Of a stretch of 64,000 bases of DNA, positions 44,293 through 56,432 are shown piece after piece. The stretch's first letter is position 1, and each line of letters starts with the position of its first letter. A model generated the notes under the pieces. It was not told the DNA's origin, did not search any database, and saw only the letters and a program-made list of their open reading frames with translations. Source of the stretch: Monarcha castaneiventris obscurior. Lineage: Eukaryota > Chordata > Aves > Passeriformes > Monarchidae. The stretch is from contig JAMPIT010000884.1 in assembly GCA_026261815.1 (NCBI GenBank), positions 10,801,001 to 10,865,000 on the forward strand, given 5' to 3'. The position numbers and the translations under genes are program-made.

Positions 44293-44310
44293 GCCCCACA
44301 TTGGGCGCCA
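44293..44310 (-). other. Primer binding site, tRNA-Lys-like
   Basis: The minus strand reads TGGCGCCCAATGTGGGGC, one base different from the tRNA-Lys1,2-type PBS as I recall it (TGGCGCCCAACGTGGGGC). It begins 5 bases after the 5' LTR, a slightly long gap. ERVL elements were named for a tRNA-Leu PBS, so a Lys-type site is notable. Confidence 0.75.
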
Positions 44311-44315
44311 AAAGA

Positions 44316-44866
44316 TGTAATGGTTTGAAAACAAACCAGAGCGAGATCCCAAGTCAGGGTTAAAATTTAATAGGGAAAATAAATAATTAAAAATAAGTGA
44401 AATAATACAAGGGAAAAAGGAAAAGAAACACACAGACAAAGTCAGAATACCTGACACCCTATTAGGGTGGTGGTAGTAGTCCAGAGGAGGTAGTTCAGTC
44501 GAATTGGTGATCCTATGGGAAGTCTAGTCTCCAGCTGAAGGTCCAGTGGTAGCTCTTGTCCTCCAGGAATCCAGTAGACCGCCCCCGTGGCGTTCAGAAG
44601 CCCAGATTTATCTGGGAGGGAATGCTTGATTCCCCCCTCTGGGCGGAGCCTCTCACAATGGGATGATGAGTCATGAGGCCAGGTGTTGATGGGTTCGTTA
44701 ACAGCAGATAGTCCGGGGGGGGGGGGAGTTACTGCTGAGTCATGCCGCACAACATTAATGGGCCATTAACAGAACAATAGCCTGGAGGGAGGAGGCAAGG
44801 AAACACTGCCCAACCTGGTTTCAACGGCCATGGGGATGGTAATAGAATACACTGTAACCCAGGACA
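44316..44866 (-). repeat. 5' LTR of the ERVL-like provirus
   Basis: The plus strand reads TGTAATGGTTTGAAAAC ... GTAACCCAGGACA; 551 bp. It differs from 38758-39310 by about 3 substitutions and 2 one-base indels. Confidence 0.93.
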
Positions 44867-44871
44867 CAAAG

Positions 44872-47800
44872 TAATGGAGGTTGGTTGTTTTTCCTTACAG
44901 GCAGTTCTGGATTTAATTTGCGAAGCTCCCGATGAGAGCTTTGTGCTCTGGCACCTTTAGTAGGCAGACAGAGCACAGGTTACCCCTCTGTTCCAATTGG
45001 CTCCTGCCCTTCAATATTTAAATTGCTTTGCAAGCAACAAAAAAACAAAGCGACCTCAGCTCTTTGTACCATTCAGCTGAAGTAGGAAAAACACAAAAAA
45101 ATTACATGAAAGAGAAGAAGGTGAGGAAAAAAATTATCCCAAAATGCAAAGAAAATGGGCTGTGAAAGGGCTGAGAGGGAAAATGTTTTCATAAAGCAGC
45201 AAGGACTCTGAGTCACTCCTCTCCTTTGAGTCCAGTGTTTCTCCTGTTGGCATTGATGGAGGTTTTGGCAGCAGATCAGGCCCCTCTCTGCCCTCCTGCT
45301 GATGCTCTCCAAACTCTCTGCACTCTGGAGGTTGCATTGTATTTACGATGCTCCCCAACTTTCTCATTCAGTTCTGTGAGGAGTGCTGCACATCCCTCTG
45401 ACATGGTGCGAGACTGATCCCCATTTTTCCCACAGGGATGTCACCTACAGGAACAGAGACTCTGCTCTGTTCCTGGTAAGTGCTTCAGGAATGTCCATTC
45501 CAGACCTCTGTACACCTGGAAGGGTCTTCTCCAGGCTGTGGGAAATGTTTTTCTCTCCCCACTGTGGCCTCCTTATGCTTGTGTTTTCCAGCACTGGAGG
45601 AGGAGCAACTGATAAGACACATAGTCTAGATAACAGATATTTGCAATTTTCCTAACCTCTCTTCAAACTTTTCCTTTCTTCCTGCTGCTTCCATCCCAGC
45701 AAAAGACAGGTATGGAGGTTATGGAGAAAGTAAATTTGTAAACACTAAGGAAAGAAGCTATGCAAATTTGTTTAGGCAATTTTCCTGTGGGCAGTTGGTA
45801 TTTAGCACTTAAATAACTGTGTAAGCAATTCAGGGGCAACGACTGGTGTGCTTAGGGTTGATGCTTTTAAATCGTCCTTGGCTTTTCTCTGCTGAAAGCC
45901 CTATAAAAATACCTTTAAAAAAGTAGAAAAAGAAACATCAGAGATTGTTTCTATTTCTATATAATTTTTGTTTTGTTACAGAACTGGAAACCAATATTAT
46001 TTTATTAATTATTTTTTAAAAAATCATTTCTGATAAATGCATCTGACAGACTGCATATCCAATGTTCCATCCTAAAAGTACCCATTCTTAAAGCAAAGTT
46101 GTGCTTTAAGGCCTTTGTTAGCAGGATGACAAAATCTTCCCATGTGGTCTCTAAGATTATCACAAATGGCCCTTTTAAGTGTGACCGACAGCTCTGGCTC
46201 CTGTTTCTTCAGTTATAAATTAGGTAAAGTGTTTGCATAGAAAAATGGTGTTTTATAGATGGTCTCTCAGCAGTAGAATTAGTAAAATTTTCAAACAGAA
46301 TTTATTCATTGAAAAGTGAGGTTTTGACTGAAAAAGTAGGAAAATCTGGATCTCTAGCTAGTTTGGTTGCTACCTTGTTCTTCATTTTTAAAATGCTATT
46401 AAGCACAGAACAGGAAACCAGAATATTTCAGGTTGAGCTAAAGATTTAGTGTGACACCTAAAATATACCATTCAGTTCTGTGCAGTTTGGGTTTTTCTTT
46501 CTGGAAACACAGTTTGATGAATAAAAAGTGTCCACATGCAGGAACACAAAGCAAGGCTTTACCAGATTTTTTTTATCTATCATGCTAAAAAAAAAGTATA
46601 TATATAAAATCAGTTTGATGTGGTCAAGTGGCCATCAACATTTGAATTCAAATGTCTTAGAAATTTACCTCCCCTCAGCTACGATGTGGTAATTGACCAA
46701 GTGTATTTTCCTGTTTTAAATCCAAAGTAAACTTATCCTATTTACTGTTCTGCTGGTATCCTGAAATATTTCCAGTTAGTTATTTGTGATTACATTTCCA
46801 CATTCAGGTAAGCTGTAAGTCTGGGAGTGTGGATTTGCACTAGTGAGATAATTCCTGAACTTAAAGAAAGAGTGTCAAAAGGCAAAAGTTCATTTAAGAA
46901 AAAACATATTTTCTGCTAGCATATATTAACATTTAAAGTATGACAAATAACAAGTCAAAGCTGGTTCCCTGTTACAATTTGCAGTTCTAGGCTATGTTAG
47001 AGAAAACAGCTGAGGTCTTTGAATAAGCTGAGTCAAGGACACAGAGAAGCACTTCTTGCTTTGGCATTCAAGCAATGGAACAAGGAAAAAGCATCAAAGA
47101 ATGACGCTTTAGAACCGAAGGAAAGCAGTTAAGGTTATAACACTACACAAATAGTGAAAATACTTTATCCAGATGAAAATAGTACCTTTATATCAGTGCT
47201 AAAAAATAAGTTTAAAAGATGAAGTATTCAGTGCAAAAAAATAGGCAATTTCTTCAATGAAGAAATTGTTTTATTGTCGTGTAACCTAAAAAATAATTAT
47301 AAATAATAAGCAGTACAAATGTCAGCACTGTCTGTAGCTCATTAGGTTACCTGAAACAATGGGACAGATTCTGATCGAATTCCTGTTGGATATAAACCTA
47401 AAATAAGTTCCATGATGCCATCACACTTTTTTTTACTGCTCTGGAGAACAACCAGCAAGCAGAAAGTTGCTTTCTTTCCAACACTGTCTAGGGAAAATGC
47501 ACATTGTTGTTTAAACCCTTCTGGTTACTTCATGAGGGTTTGTATGAAATGACTAAATGAGCATAGCTCCCACCACAGAAACACAGAGAAACAGGGCTTC
47601 TCATCCCATCCTCTCTTGCACGTCTCTTGCAAAGTCTGACTTGGGATCCATCACACTAGAAAATTCTGCCAGACTAGTGCTCCTCTGAGATTGATATATT
47701 TGGACAAAATATAAGGCAGTGCAAATTTTGTCTCTCTGCAGCAAATCAATGAGTCTGTTTTAAAACTGATCTGCAGATTAGATGTCTTTCACAAAGGGCA

Positions 47801-48558
47801 TTTGTTCCAGGGCATTATTTCTTAGCAGGGAAGAAAACAAAATCAAGATGATCAATAACAAGCTTTTACTATTTGCCTTTGTATCTGTTTTACTTACCAT
47901 CTCTACAAAGAGGCCTTGTTTGGAGGAATTCAGGTTAAAAGGCATATAGATTAAAAATCCCTGGAATATTTTACCATATTGCCTTAGATTTAGAGTTACT
48001 TTTCTTCAGTATTCAAGATAGTGCTCATTTAATATCAGACTTATTTTTATTTCAAGTCAATATGCTGCAATTTATCTTGGAGAGAATAATGGTAAAAATG
48101 GAAACTTGCTATCCCTAGTTTCACTTTTTCCCTAATTTTCTGGTCCATGGTCTCCACTGTCTCTGTGCTGTTGGACCATACCATTGTCCCACAGGAGACA
48201 GACTTCTCTTTTAAGTGGCACGAGCTGTCAGGTGGTCCACACGAGTGCACATAATCCCATTTTCCTTTTATTTGAGGAGATTGAGGGAATTTTTGAGATG
48301 AAGATGATACAAAGTTGCAATTCCACTCAGGTCTTCAGATGTGTATTTTCCATGCCATTCACCTCCTGTCACTGATTTTCAGCAATTCTTACAAGATTTA
48401 ACTGTGCATATGATTAAATGGATAAGATTTTGGAGTCTTCCTCTGATCATTTATTTTTCCTTCACAAGTCACAGGGAGAGAAGAGTTTAAATAGCAAATT
48501 GACATCTGCCACACAGTTGCATGGGGCCTGTCTATATTTAGATTGATGTCTATAGCAG
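44872..48558. other. Unique AT-rich sequence, no gene recognised
   Basis: No exon, RNA gene or mobile element could be supported. 45,700-48,000 is very AT-rich with few open frames. Confidence 0.55.
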
Positions 48559-50629
48559 TGTACTAGTTTGAAAACAAACCAGTGGGAGGCACCAAGTCAG
48601 AATAACAATTTAATGGGTGTCATGGTTTGGAGTGTCTGGGAATTGTAGTTGAAAAAGGCTGTATCTGCCAGGAAGTGATTCTTTGCGAAGAGGTGCTTAC
48701 AGCTTCCTCTAGACCCAACAGAACCAATCAACTGGCTAGGTTGAATATTGGCAACTTTTTTAAACCACATAGAGAGCTTGACACGCCTCTGTGAGCCACA
48801 TTTTAAGAAGGAACAGAGCCCGGGAAGCCCTCTCTTGCTCCTGGTGGCCTAACAGGTAACTTGGTGGAGCGGGGGTGGCCAGGCCGGGCTGGGCTCTGCT
48901 GGCTGGTCCTGGCCGGGTCAGCTGGGGGGTGGCTTGGCTGAGATCGCAGCCGCTTCTGCTTGCTGGACACACCCCCCAGAGGCCAGGCCGGCCCTCACCC
49001 CTAGAGCGGCCAAAATTCATCTGAGACTGCTGCCTGGCAGGATCATGTGGCCAAGAGATAAGTGAATTCCAAACTCCAGCTGCAAGGCCCAGGTGTTAAC
49101 TCTTTTAGTGCTGTAAGATTCTTCCAGACCAGATGAAGCCTGCAGACATCAATCTTTTTCCCGATCAGATGGACAGAGAAAGGTGAAGGTGCATGAAGAA
49201 AACACTATAAAGATGCCCAAGTCAGTGGGGAAGAAAAACCTGAGACCTCGAGGAAGGAGACTGAGGAGATGCTTCAATCCTAGAAGCTGAAATTCTATTG
49301 GAAAAGCCATGGTGATGGACTATGATATATTAGACTACCCATTGTAATTTCTTGAAAGCATGGGGGGGGGCGGGGTGAAGCGTTCAAACTGCACCTGTGA
49401 GCAACAGTACCTGTGCTGCAATAGGTATGTGCCGAAGTAGCTGTGATTTGATGAGAAATTTGATCAGAGATCCCACGAGAGAAAAGGGACCTCTGTTCCT
49501 AGACATGGGGATACTCTCAGAGATAGTGTCCTTACACCTCTCAGGCACTTTGATAAGTGAAGAAAACTTTTGTTTCTGAACGGCTCATCCTTAAAAATAG
49601 TACCCCCTTAGCTAAAGAAACCCTCAAAGCAGCTGTGGGGAAAGCTGTAAGTCGGGGGAAGGGACTTTCACATGCAAGCAAAAAACTATTCCGGGCGGCT
49701 GCTTTTGCTGTGACACTGAAGCTGCACGAGATTGTTTTGTGCGGAGATGTTTCTGTGGTTTGACCGAGAGAGACTCCTCTCCCTAAGTGAACTGAGAAAC
49801 AGAAAATATTATATAGGTGGTAAACTGACTAGAATCCTCAAGGGTTGTGTTTTTCCTTTACGTTGGTGGTAGAAAGGAGCAGAGGTGGGGGGAGAGAGAT
49901 GTTCTGAAGGTTTAGTCTGACTTTCTTTTTCCCTCTTTTAACTCTGTTAATAAACTTGTTTATATTCTTTAAGTTTTTGTGCCTGCTTTGCTTTTTCCTC
50001 CTAATGCTTATCTCACAGAAGGGACATCAGGGGGCTACTGCCCGAGTTAACCCTTAAACCACTACACAAATTGGTGTTTCTGCCCGGTTACTGAACTCAA
50101 CCCGCTACAATGGGGAAAATAAAAAATCAGAAAATACTGGGTTAAACTGACAGAGTCAGGATACAACCTGACACCCTGTTAGGGTGGTGGTAGAAGTCCA
50201 ATAAGACGGTGGCTGCAGTCCTCCTGCAGTGGTGGATGTGGTTCTGTTGAGGCAGTGATCCTGTAGAGAAAAAGGTCTTGCTCTTCCTCGGAAGATCCAG
50301 TAGTGGCTATATAGCTCCTGTCCTCTGGGAATCCAGTGGAAAAAAGGGGCCTGTGGTTTTCAGAATCCCAGATTATATCCAGGATGGAATGCTTGATTCC
50401 TCCTTCTGGGTGGAGCATCTCACAATGGGATGATGAGTCATGAGGCAAGGCGTGGATGGCCTCGTTAACAGAAGATAGTCCGAAAAGAGTTATCTCTGAG
50501 TCATGCGGCAGAGCATTGATGGACCATTAATCAGGGAGATAGTCCAGAGGGAGGAGGCAAATAAACACTGCCCCACCTGGTTTCAGCAACTCATGAGGAT
50601 GGTGATAGAATACACTGCAGCCCAGGACA
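48559..50629 (-). mobile_element. Solo ERVL-type LTR, minus orientation, split by a nested LTR
   Basis: Left part 48559-48617 (TGTACTAGTTTGAAAACAAA) and right part 50115-50629 (ending CAGCCCAGGACA) form one LTR closely related to 18784-19355. Its outer 5-bp TSD, AGCAG, is perfect (48554-48558 and 50630-50634). The 1492-bp nested element at 48618-50109 interrupts it. Without the insert and its duplicated 5 bp, the LTR is about 574 bp. Confidence 0.9.
48618..50109 (+). mobile_element. Nested 1.49-kb LTR, plus orientation
   Basis: Edges are TGTCATGGTTTGGAGTG and CTCAACCCGCTACA, with a perfect 5-bp TSD, ATGGG (48613-48617 and 50110-50114). A TATAAAG box is at 49206-49212 and AATAAA at 49949-49954, giving plus orientation and an R-U5 of conventional order. 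A run of G at about 49362-49369 is present. It is a long solo LTR with no internal genes; short frames inside are not credible. Confidence 0.88.
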
Positions 50630-50634
50630 AGCAG

Positions 50635-51264
50635 CTACACTCATCATGACCATCCTTAATCAGGACTGTAATTACAGCACCAGAGTCTTGCTTTCCTCCT
50701 GGACTGAATCTGGAGTCACAACACAGAACTTGCCTGATGGAATATAGAAGTAGTCACTGCTTCCTGCCATTCCAGCAGGGCTTCCAGTCAAGATTAAGCC
50801 AGGTTGGAAGAGTTCCCGGTTTGTGAACATGGAGAAGGCTTCCATCCATGTATAGCTAGAGTGTTGTCACATGGCAATGGAATATAAAGTTGATACAGCA
50901 TCTTTGTTCAGAATGATTGAAAAAACAGGGTTTTGGTACATGAGTGTTTCCTGAAATTTTGAAAAGAAATGGCTAAGTGCAGAAGACATTAAGACTTTTA
51001 AAGACTTTTCTTTGATAGACTTATGTCTTAGCTTGCTTAGAACTCAGGGAAGAAAGCTAAATTTGAATTAAAAGAAACGTCTGAAAGTGTGTCTCAAACT
51101 AAGACAATTTTGGTAGCAAAAATCTCAGTGTTCAAAAAGCCTGCAGGCTGAGATGGTCAGCAAGAGCTTCTGGCACCTGAAACTGAAACACATTTAAAAC
51201 TGGCCTGAACATGGCAGCTTCAGGTTCAAAGGCATCATCTGGAAAATGTTTTGATTTGCTAACT
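50635..51264. other. No recognisable feature
   Basis: Unique sequence between two ERVL-type LTRs. Confidence 0.45.
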
Positions 51265-52004
51265 TGTGCTGGTTTGAAAGTAAACCAGTGGGAGAAATGA
51301 ACCCCACACAATTACCTTGAGAGGGACTACAGAACAGAGTTACAGTTTAATAGAAAGATTACATTAAATGCAATGATACACAGAAAAACTGGCTTAAACC
51401 CACAAATTCAGAGGACAACCTAGCACCCTGTTGATCAGAGTGGTTGTTGCAGTCCTATCAAATGGTGGTTGCAGTCAAAAGCAGTGGTCTTCTGAAAGTT
51501 CTGATCCTCCTCTGGATCCATCCGGTGGTGGTGGTGGTCCCAAGGCCCCAGTTATATATGGTCAGGTTCAGGTGGGAACGCTCAGTACCTCCACCAGGGT
51601 GGGGAGTTTCACAATGGAATGATGTAATATTGTGAATCATAAGGTATTTTTGGGAGTTCTTGATGGTCTTAACTCGTTGCAGCTGCTCATTATACTGGTG
51701 CTGTTGAGCAATTATGGCCCATTAGCAGAGATGCCTCCCCTCAGCATCGGTAACTGTGCTGGTACTTTCCTGGAGGGAGTTACCATGTCTGAGTCATTTG
51801 CGAAGACAAAGAAACTCACAGGGTTTGCCTCTTCTCCCTTATCTCACTTAACACCCAGCCTGTAGCCTGAGGGGTAGGGTGTGCACTGGGCAGCTACTGT
51901 GAATGACCCATCCTTAACAGTTTGTCAGCAATGGCATAGAGGGGAGTAGAATACACATTTTGGTTACATCCCACATTGGCGCTATCCTTCTGTAACCCGG
52001 GACA
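51265..52004 (-). mobile_element. Solo ERVL-type LTR, minus orientation
   Basis: Plus-strand edges are TGTGCTGGTTTGAAAGTAAA and TGTAACCCGGGACA. The flanking pentamers TAACT and TAATT match at 4 of 5. It is the same subfamily as 8447-9233, in the opposite orientation. A short GGT trinucleotide run is at about 51522-51537. Confidence 0.87.
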
Positions 52005-53271
52005 TAATTGTATATGAATAAATTCACATTGACATCACACCACATTGCATGAGGTGGGGGGTGCTGCCAACCATAACCCTGACCAAACTCCCCCTGTGAT
52101 GCAGCTAGTCTTTGGCTTGAGGGAACACAAGCAACATGGCTGTGATGGCAGGGCACTGTGAAAACATGCTCTGCAGTGTGCACAAGGCTTTCAGGCATTG
52201 CTCTGATCCCACTTGGGTTGTATCTGCCTTTTTTGGGTCAGAGCCTGAAATGCCCTTCACATGCTCCTCGAAGGGACCAGTCCTCTCACAGAAAGAGGAA
52301 GATGTTTTGCCAGCTGAGAATCACCTGACTTTCTGTGACACCACACCAATGTGGAGTCCAAATGGCAGGTATAGCTAATATATTTTGAAAAGTCTTGTGC
52401 TCTCACCTGGTTGTACTGCAGTGCTCCAGGGCCAGTCCTGAGCCCCTCTTTGTCTGGTGCAGTGCCCAAAGGTGGAGAGGGCAGGTGCCTTCTGTCCCTG
52501 CCAGTCTAACCGCAGCAGATAGTGTTGTCTTGAAAATAAAGGAAAGCTTTTGTAATTCTCCTGCCTGTTCTAGTGACGCAGAAACCAAAGTAAAATGTCC
52601 TTGGTAGGAGATGATGATATTCCAAGGAGAGGATTTGAGAATTTCTCACTTGGTGGTGGTCAGTGGTGCAGCATTCTCTGGGGAGTAATGAACTGACAGG
52701 AAATGCTCACTCACTCATTTCTGCAGAGAAAATGAGTAAGAGAAAGGGTTTGTATATTCCTAGGTTTTTTTTCTATTCCTATCTTTTTTTTTCTGTTTTT
52801 GTTTTATTTTAATAAGATGGCCGGTGCCAGAGAAATTACACTTTTTTTTCCCCATTCCTAATCTCTCAATGTGATATGAATACCATCCCACAGTTTAGCA
52901 TAGTTAATTAATATGTACTTTCCATTACCTTCCTTTTGGAGAGCTCATTATCTCAAGGGATGTAACTCTTCATTCAAACATTTCATTTTGTAGCAGGAGA
53001 AAGAGACAGAGGCATGGAAGATCTACTTTAACTGGATTGTGTAACAATGGCTGTAGTAATAATTGTCTGGGAGAATTATATGGAGGTAACAAAAGGACTC
53101 ACAAAATGAATACATTACAAAGACACTTTTATGACTGAAAAACACTGATACCCTTAGAGAGAGAGAAGTCGGAGCTGGATGATTTTGTAAGAAAATGCAA
53201 AGATTATGCTGAAGTTTGTCTTGGTACAGGGAAGATGTTTTCTTAGGATTGCTGGAGGAAAGCCTACACTC
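52005..53271. other. No recognisable feature
   Basis: Unique sequence. T-rich runs occur near 52765-52850. No supported gene. Confidence 0.45.
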
Positions 53272-53774
53272 TGTTCCGTTGTTTCCTCACCCCTATTTCC
53301 ACAGCACAAGTTCCTTGTCCTGCCCTAGTAGCAGTGAGAGGCTAGGCTGGTCCGCCTAACCTGGGCTCCAGCAATTCTGCTGCCACTAAGTGCTCATCAA
53401 GCGGAGCAGCTCTGTGAGTGCCTTGGCTGCTGTACCAGTCTGATTTATCTCTGCACAGAGAGCTCATGCCCAATTGATTTTGGTAGTCGAGGCTCGCTGC
53501 CAGTATGTCACCCTTTAGGATCCAGTTGTGCAAGCAGGGTAATCCAGGATTGTCGCTGTTCTCACCACGGCCGAGTAGAGAAACGACACAAAGACCAGGC
53601 CCAGGGTCAAGTGGCAGCAGCCGTTTTCATGAATTCTCCGAAAACTTTTATATGTTAGTTCGCAAGGCGTACTAAGTGGCATAAGGTGATTGGTTTTGCC
53701 ATCCATCCCCTAAGGGGATTGGTCAAGTTCTAAGACACCCATCTCTGAATGTTTTTCTGGTCAAAGCCATAACA
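53272..53774 (-). mobile_element. Probable solo LTR, minus orientation
   Basis: On the minus strand it starts TGTTATGGCTTTGACC at 53774, carries an ACATATAAAAG TATA box (complement around 53645-53656), passes through a GC-richer body and ends near AACGGAACA at 53272. The flanking hexamers ACACTC and ATACTG match at 4 of 6. The left boundary is less certain than the right. No internal retroviral genes. Confidence 0.5.
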
Positions 53775-54889
53775 ATACTGCAAAACAACCCGCAGGTGCA
53801 AGAAGTTTACAATACCGTAACCTTGGTCAAAGTAATCAGCATGGGAAAGACAGAACTCTCACAGAAATGCTGCAGAGAGCTGAAGAAATTCTCTGCTGGA
53901 GCTTTTCAGCATCCATACAGGATGGGGTCAATAAGTGGGAGATTAAGAGGAAGACAGAGAGGCAGAGAGGGTAACTAGTTATTCTGGGCACCCATCACCA
54001 TGACAGCTATTTATTTCTAGATCTATCATATACACACTTATTTCCAGAACATGCAGGGGACCAGTCTCCTAGATAAAAGATAGGGGTTTGCCCCTTTTAA
54101 AAAATATGAGAGACTCTTTATTGGACCCACTTGACAAGTGAAGTCAAGCTTGTTAGAGTTCTCTTAACTCTAAGTTATAATCATGAGAAGTCTGTTTTTC
54201 TTATCGCTTATTTCAGCTGAAAGGTTGCACTTTCTGTCACCATTTGGAATACTGTAGATGTTTGTACTGAACACTGTGTTGAGAAACTTTTATTTTTGTC
54301 ACGGAAGTGCAGCTGTATCTTGAAGGTGGTACAGAATTAGAATACGGTATAATGAGGTACTGTACGTTGCTAATACACGTTACACTCAGCAGCACCTTGA
54401 CATATGGAAATGTGCAACTTTACATTTCTGGATAACAGGAACCAACAAAAAAGAGATAGAAATTCTTTTAATGTTAACAAGGGAAATGTCATTCTCAAAG
54501 AAACAGGTTATTTCTTTCTGTAGTTGGTGACTCTCCACATGACCACCTTTCCATGGCTAGTGTTAATGTTAAGCACTTCAAAGGCATGGGAATGTGGGAG
54601 GGAAAAAAATCTGCTCTAAAAAGCAATTTATTTTTCTGAGGGGGCAGTGGTTGGCTGGATCAGTTTCTGACTTGGCCAGACACATAACCATGAGTGCCAC
54701 TGCTGCAGAGAAGGTGGTGGTGGGGAACCGGGGGTTTGAAGGGAAGCAGGAGAAAAAGCAGAGCATGGACATTCCAGCATCATCTCTGTGGTCGAGGGGG
54801 CTCTCTGAAGCACAGCCATTCCTCATTTGTGCAGACCCAGTGCAGAGTGGAATTTTCAGCCTTTTATATACAATGCTGGGTTAACAAAC
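53775..54889. other. No recognisable feature
   Basis: Unique sequence. No supported gene or repeat. Confidence 0.45.
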
Positions 54890-55946
54890 TGTCATGGTTT
54901 GACACTGGCCAAATGCCAGGCACCCACGACAGCTGCTCACTCACCCTCCCCTACTACAGCTGGACAGAGGAGAGAAAAATATGATGGGTTCATGAGTTGA
55001 GATAAGGACTGGGAGAAAACACTCCAAGGGCAAAACAGGCTCAGCTTAGAGATATTAAGTGAATTTATTATTAACAAAATCAGAGGAGAATAATGACAAG
55101 TAAAATAAGCCCTTAAAAACACCTTCCCCCAACCCTTTCCTCTTTCCCATCAACAGCACAGGGAGACAGGGCATGGGGGGTTTTTGTCACTTCGTCACCT
55201 GAGGTTTTCTTCTGCTGCTCAGGGAGAGGAGTCCTTCCCCTGTGAGACTGTGGGGTCCCTTCCCATGGGAGACAGTTTTCCGTGAACTTCTCCCGAGTGG
55301 TTCTAATCTCACAAGCAGCAGTCCTCCCAAAACTGCTACAACATTAATTCCTCCCACAGGCACACAGTCCCCCCAAAAACTGCTGCACCATAGGTCTCTC
55401 TTCCACAGGGTGCAGTCCTGTAATAATAGCCTGCTCCAGCCTGGGAGCAGGGCCTCCTCTCTCCACCGGTTCTCCCACTGGATCACAGCCTCCTCCAGGC
55501 ATCCACCCGCTCTGGCGTGGGCACCTCCCCCACGGGCTGTGGGTGGATCTCTGCATCCCCCAGGGATCCCCATGGGCTGCAGGGGCATCATGGTCATCCC
55601 CATGGCCTGCAGAGGCATCTTGGCTCCAGCGCCTGGAGCACCTCCTCCCCCTCCTTCTGCACTGACCTTGGTATCTCCATGTTGTTTCCCTCACACGTTC
55701 TCACCTCCTCCTCTTCTCTAGCTGGAATTTTGATTTTCTTTTGTTTTGATTTTCTTCTTAAATATGTTATCACAGAAGTGTTACCACCATCTCTAATTGG
55801 CTCAGCCTTGGCCAGCAGCATGTCCATCTTCAGAGTTATCAGGGACTGGCTCTGCCAGACATGGTGCAAGCTTCCAGCAGCTCCTCACAGAAGCCACCTC
55901 TGTGGCCCCCCCACTACCACAAACCAGGCTATGCAAAACCAACACA
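54890..55946 (-). mobile_element. Solo LTR of about 1.06 kb, minus orientation
   Basis: On the minus strand it begins TGTGTTGGTTTTGCATAGCC at 55946 and ends CAGTGTCAAACCATGACA at 54890. The flanking pentamers CAAAC and CAAAG match at 4 of 5. AATAAA on the minus strand (complement near 55055) marks the polyadenylation region. GC-rich internal blocks include a partially repeated CCCCATGGSCTGCAG motif near 55567-55616. The terminus is of a type common in passerine genomes, as I recall. The overlapping frames of 116-159 codons inside are spurious. Confidence 0.75.
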
Positions 55947-56432
55947 CAAAGGTTAAAGAACAGCCAGCAAGCTGAGCAGTCTGCTGAAGGTCAACAAAAA
56001 TCTCTGAGTATAATGGCTGTTCAGGATGCCTCAGGCAGCATTAAGTATCCTTTAGACTTCGATTTGGAAGTGTCCCATTCAGGCAGACATCTCGAGTCTC
56101 TCTTTGATGCAACTGTGCATGATAGAAATACTGAAGTCCATTTCCCTATGGATTTTGTGGCCCATCCTCTCCCACAATCCCACTCCAATGACCCTCAATT
56201 CCTGTTCTGTTTCTCTGCTGCAACATGGCTTTCACCCTATAGGGAGATAATTTCCCAGTTGTGTGTTAAGTGCTTTCCCTCACTGCAGTCTGTGGTGGGA
56301 GCAGTGTGGTCACTGCCATGTCCCTATACTCCCTACATCCCTATACAGGCCCTGGCTTTGGTGTGTGACTGATTGAAACTGAATCACTAAAGTTGGCTGG
56401 GAAAGACAAGAAAGACTAGGGATCATATATAT
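55947..56432. other. No recognisable feature
   Basis: A frame of 191 codons (55797-56372) starts inside the LTR and continues here, but has no domain and no splice or repeat support. Confidence 0.4.

Larger units (their letters stand above)
38758..44866 (-). mobile_element. Nearly intact class III (ERVL-like) endogenous retrovirus
   Basis: A 6.1-kb minus-strand provirus. LTRs of 551 bp (5', 44316-44866) and 553 bp (3', 38758-39310) differ by about 3 substitutions and 2 single-base indels. The flanking pentamers AAAAG (38753-38757) and CAAAG (44867-44871) match at 4 of 5, the TSD size typical of ERVL. Order on the minus strand: 5' LTR, PBS, a 117-residue hydrophobic ORF, gag, protease, reverse transcriptase, RNase H, integrase, polypurine tract, 3' LTR. 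Pol lies in the -1 frame relative to gag. There is no env and no dUTPase after integrase. At least two in-frame stops (TAG at 42602-42600, TGA at 42290-42288) interrupt the gag-pro-pol path, so it is probably not autonomous as it stands. Several solo LTRs of related subfamilies lie in the same window. Confidence 0.95.

Noticed and set aside
44081..44311. 76-codon frame starting in the PBS of the ERVL-like provirus
   Set aside because: It begins with TTG inside the PBS and overlaps the better supported hydrophobic ORF in another frame; no features of its own.
55242..55975. Overlapping frames of 152-159 codons on the plus strand and 143 on the minus
   Set aside because: All lie largely inside the solo LTR at 54890-55946; GC-rich LTR sequence gives long chance frames on both strands.
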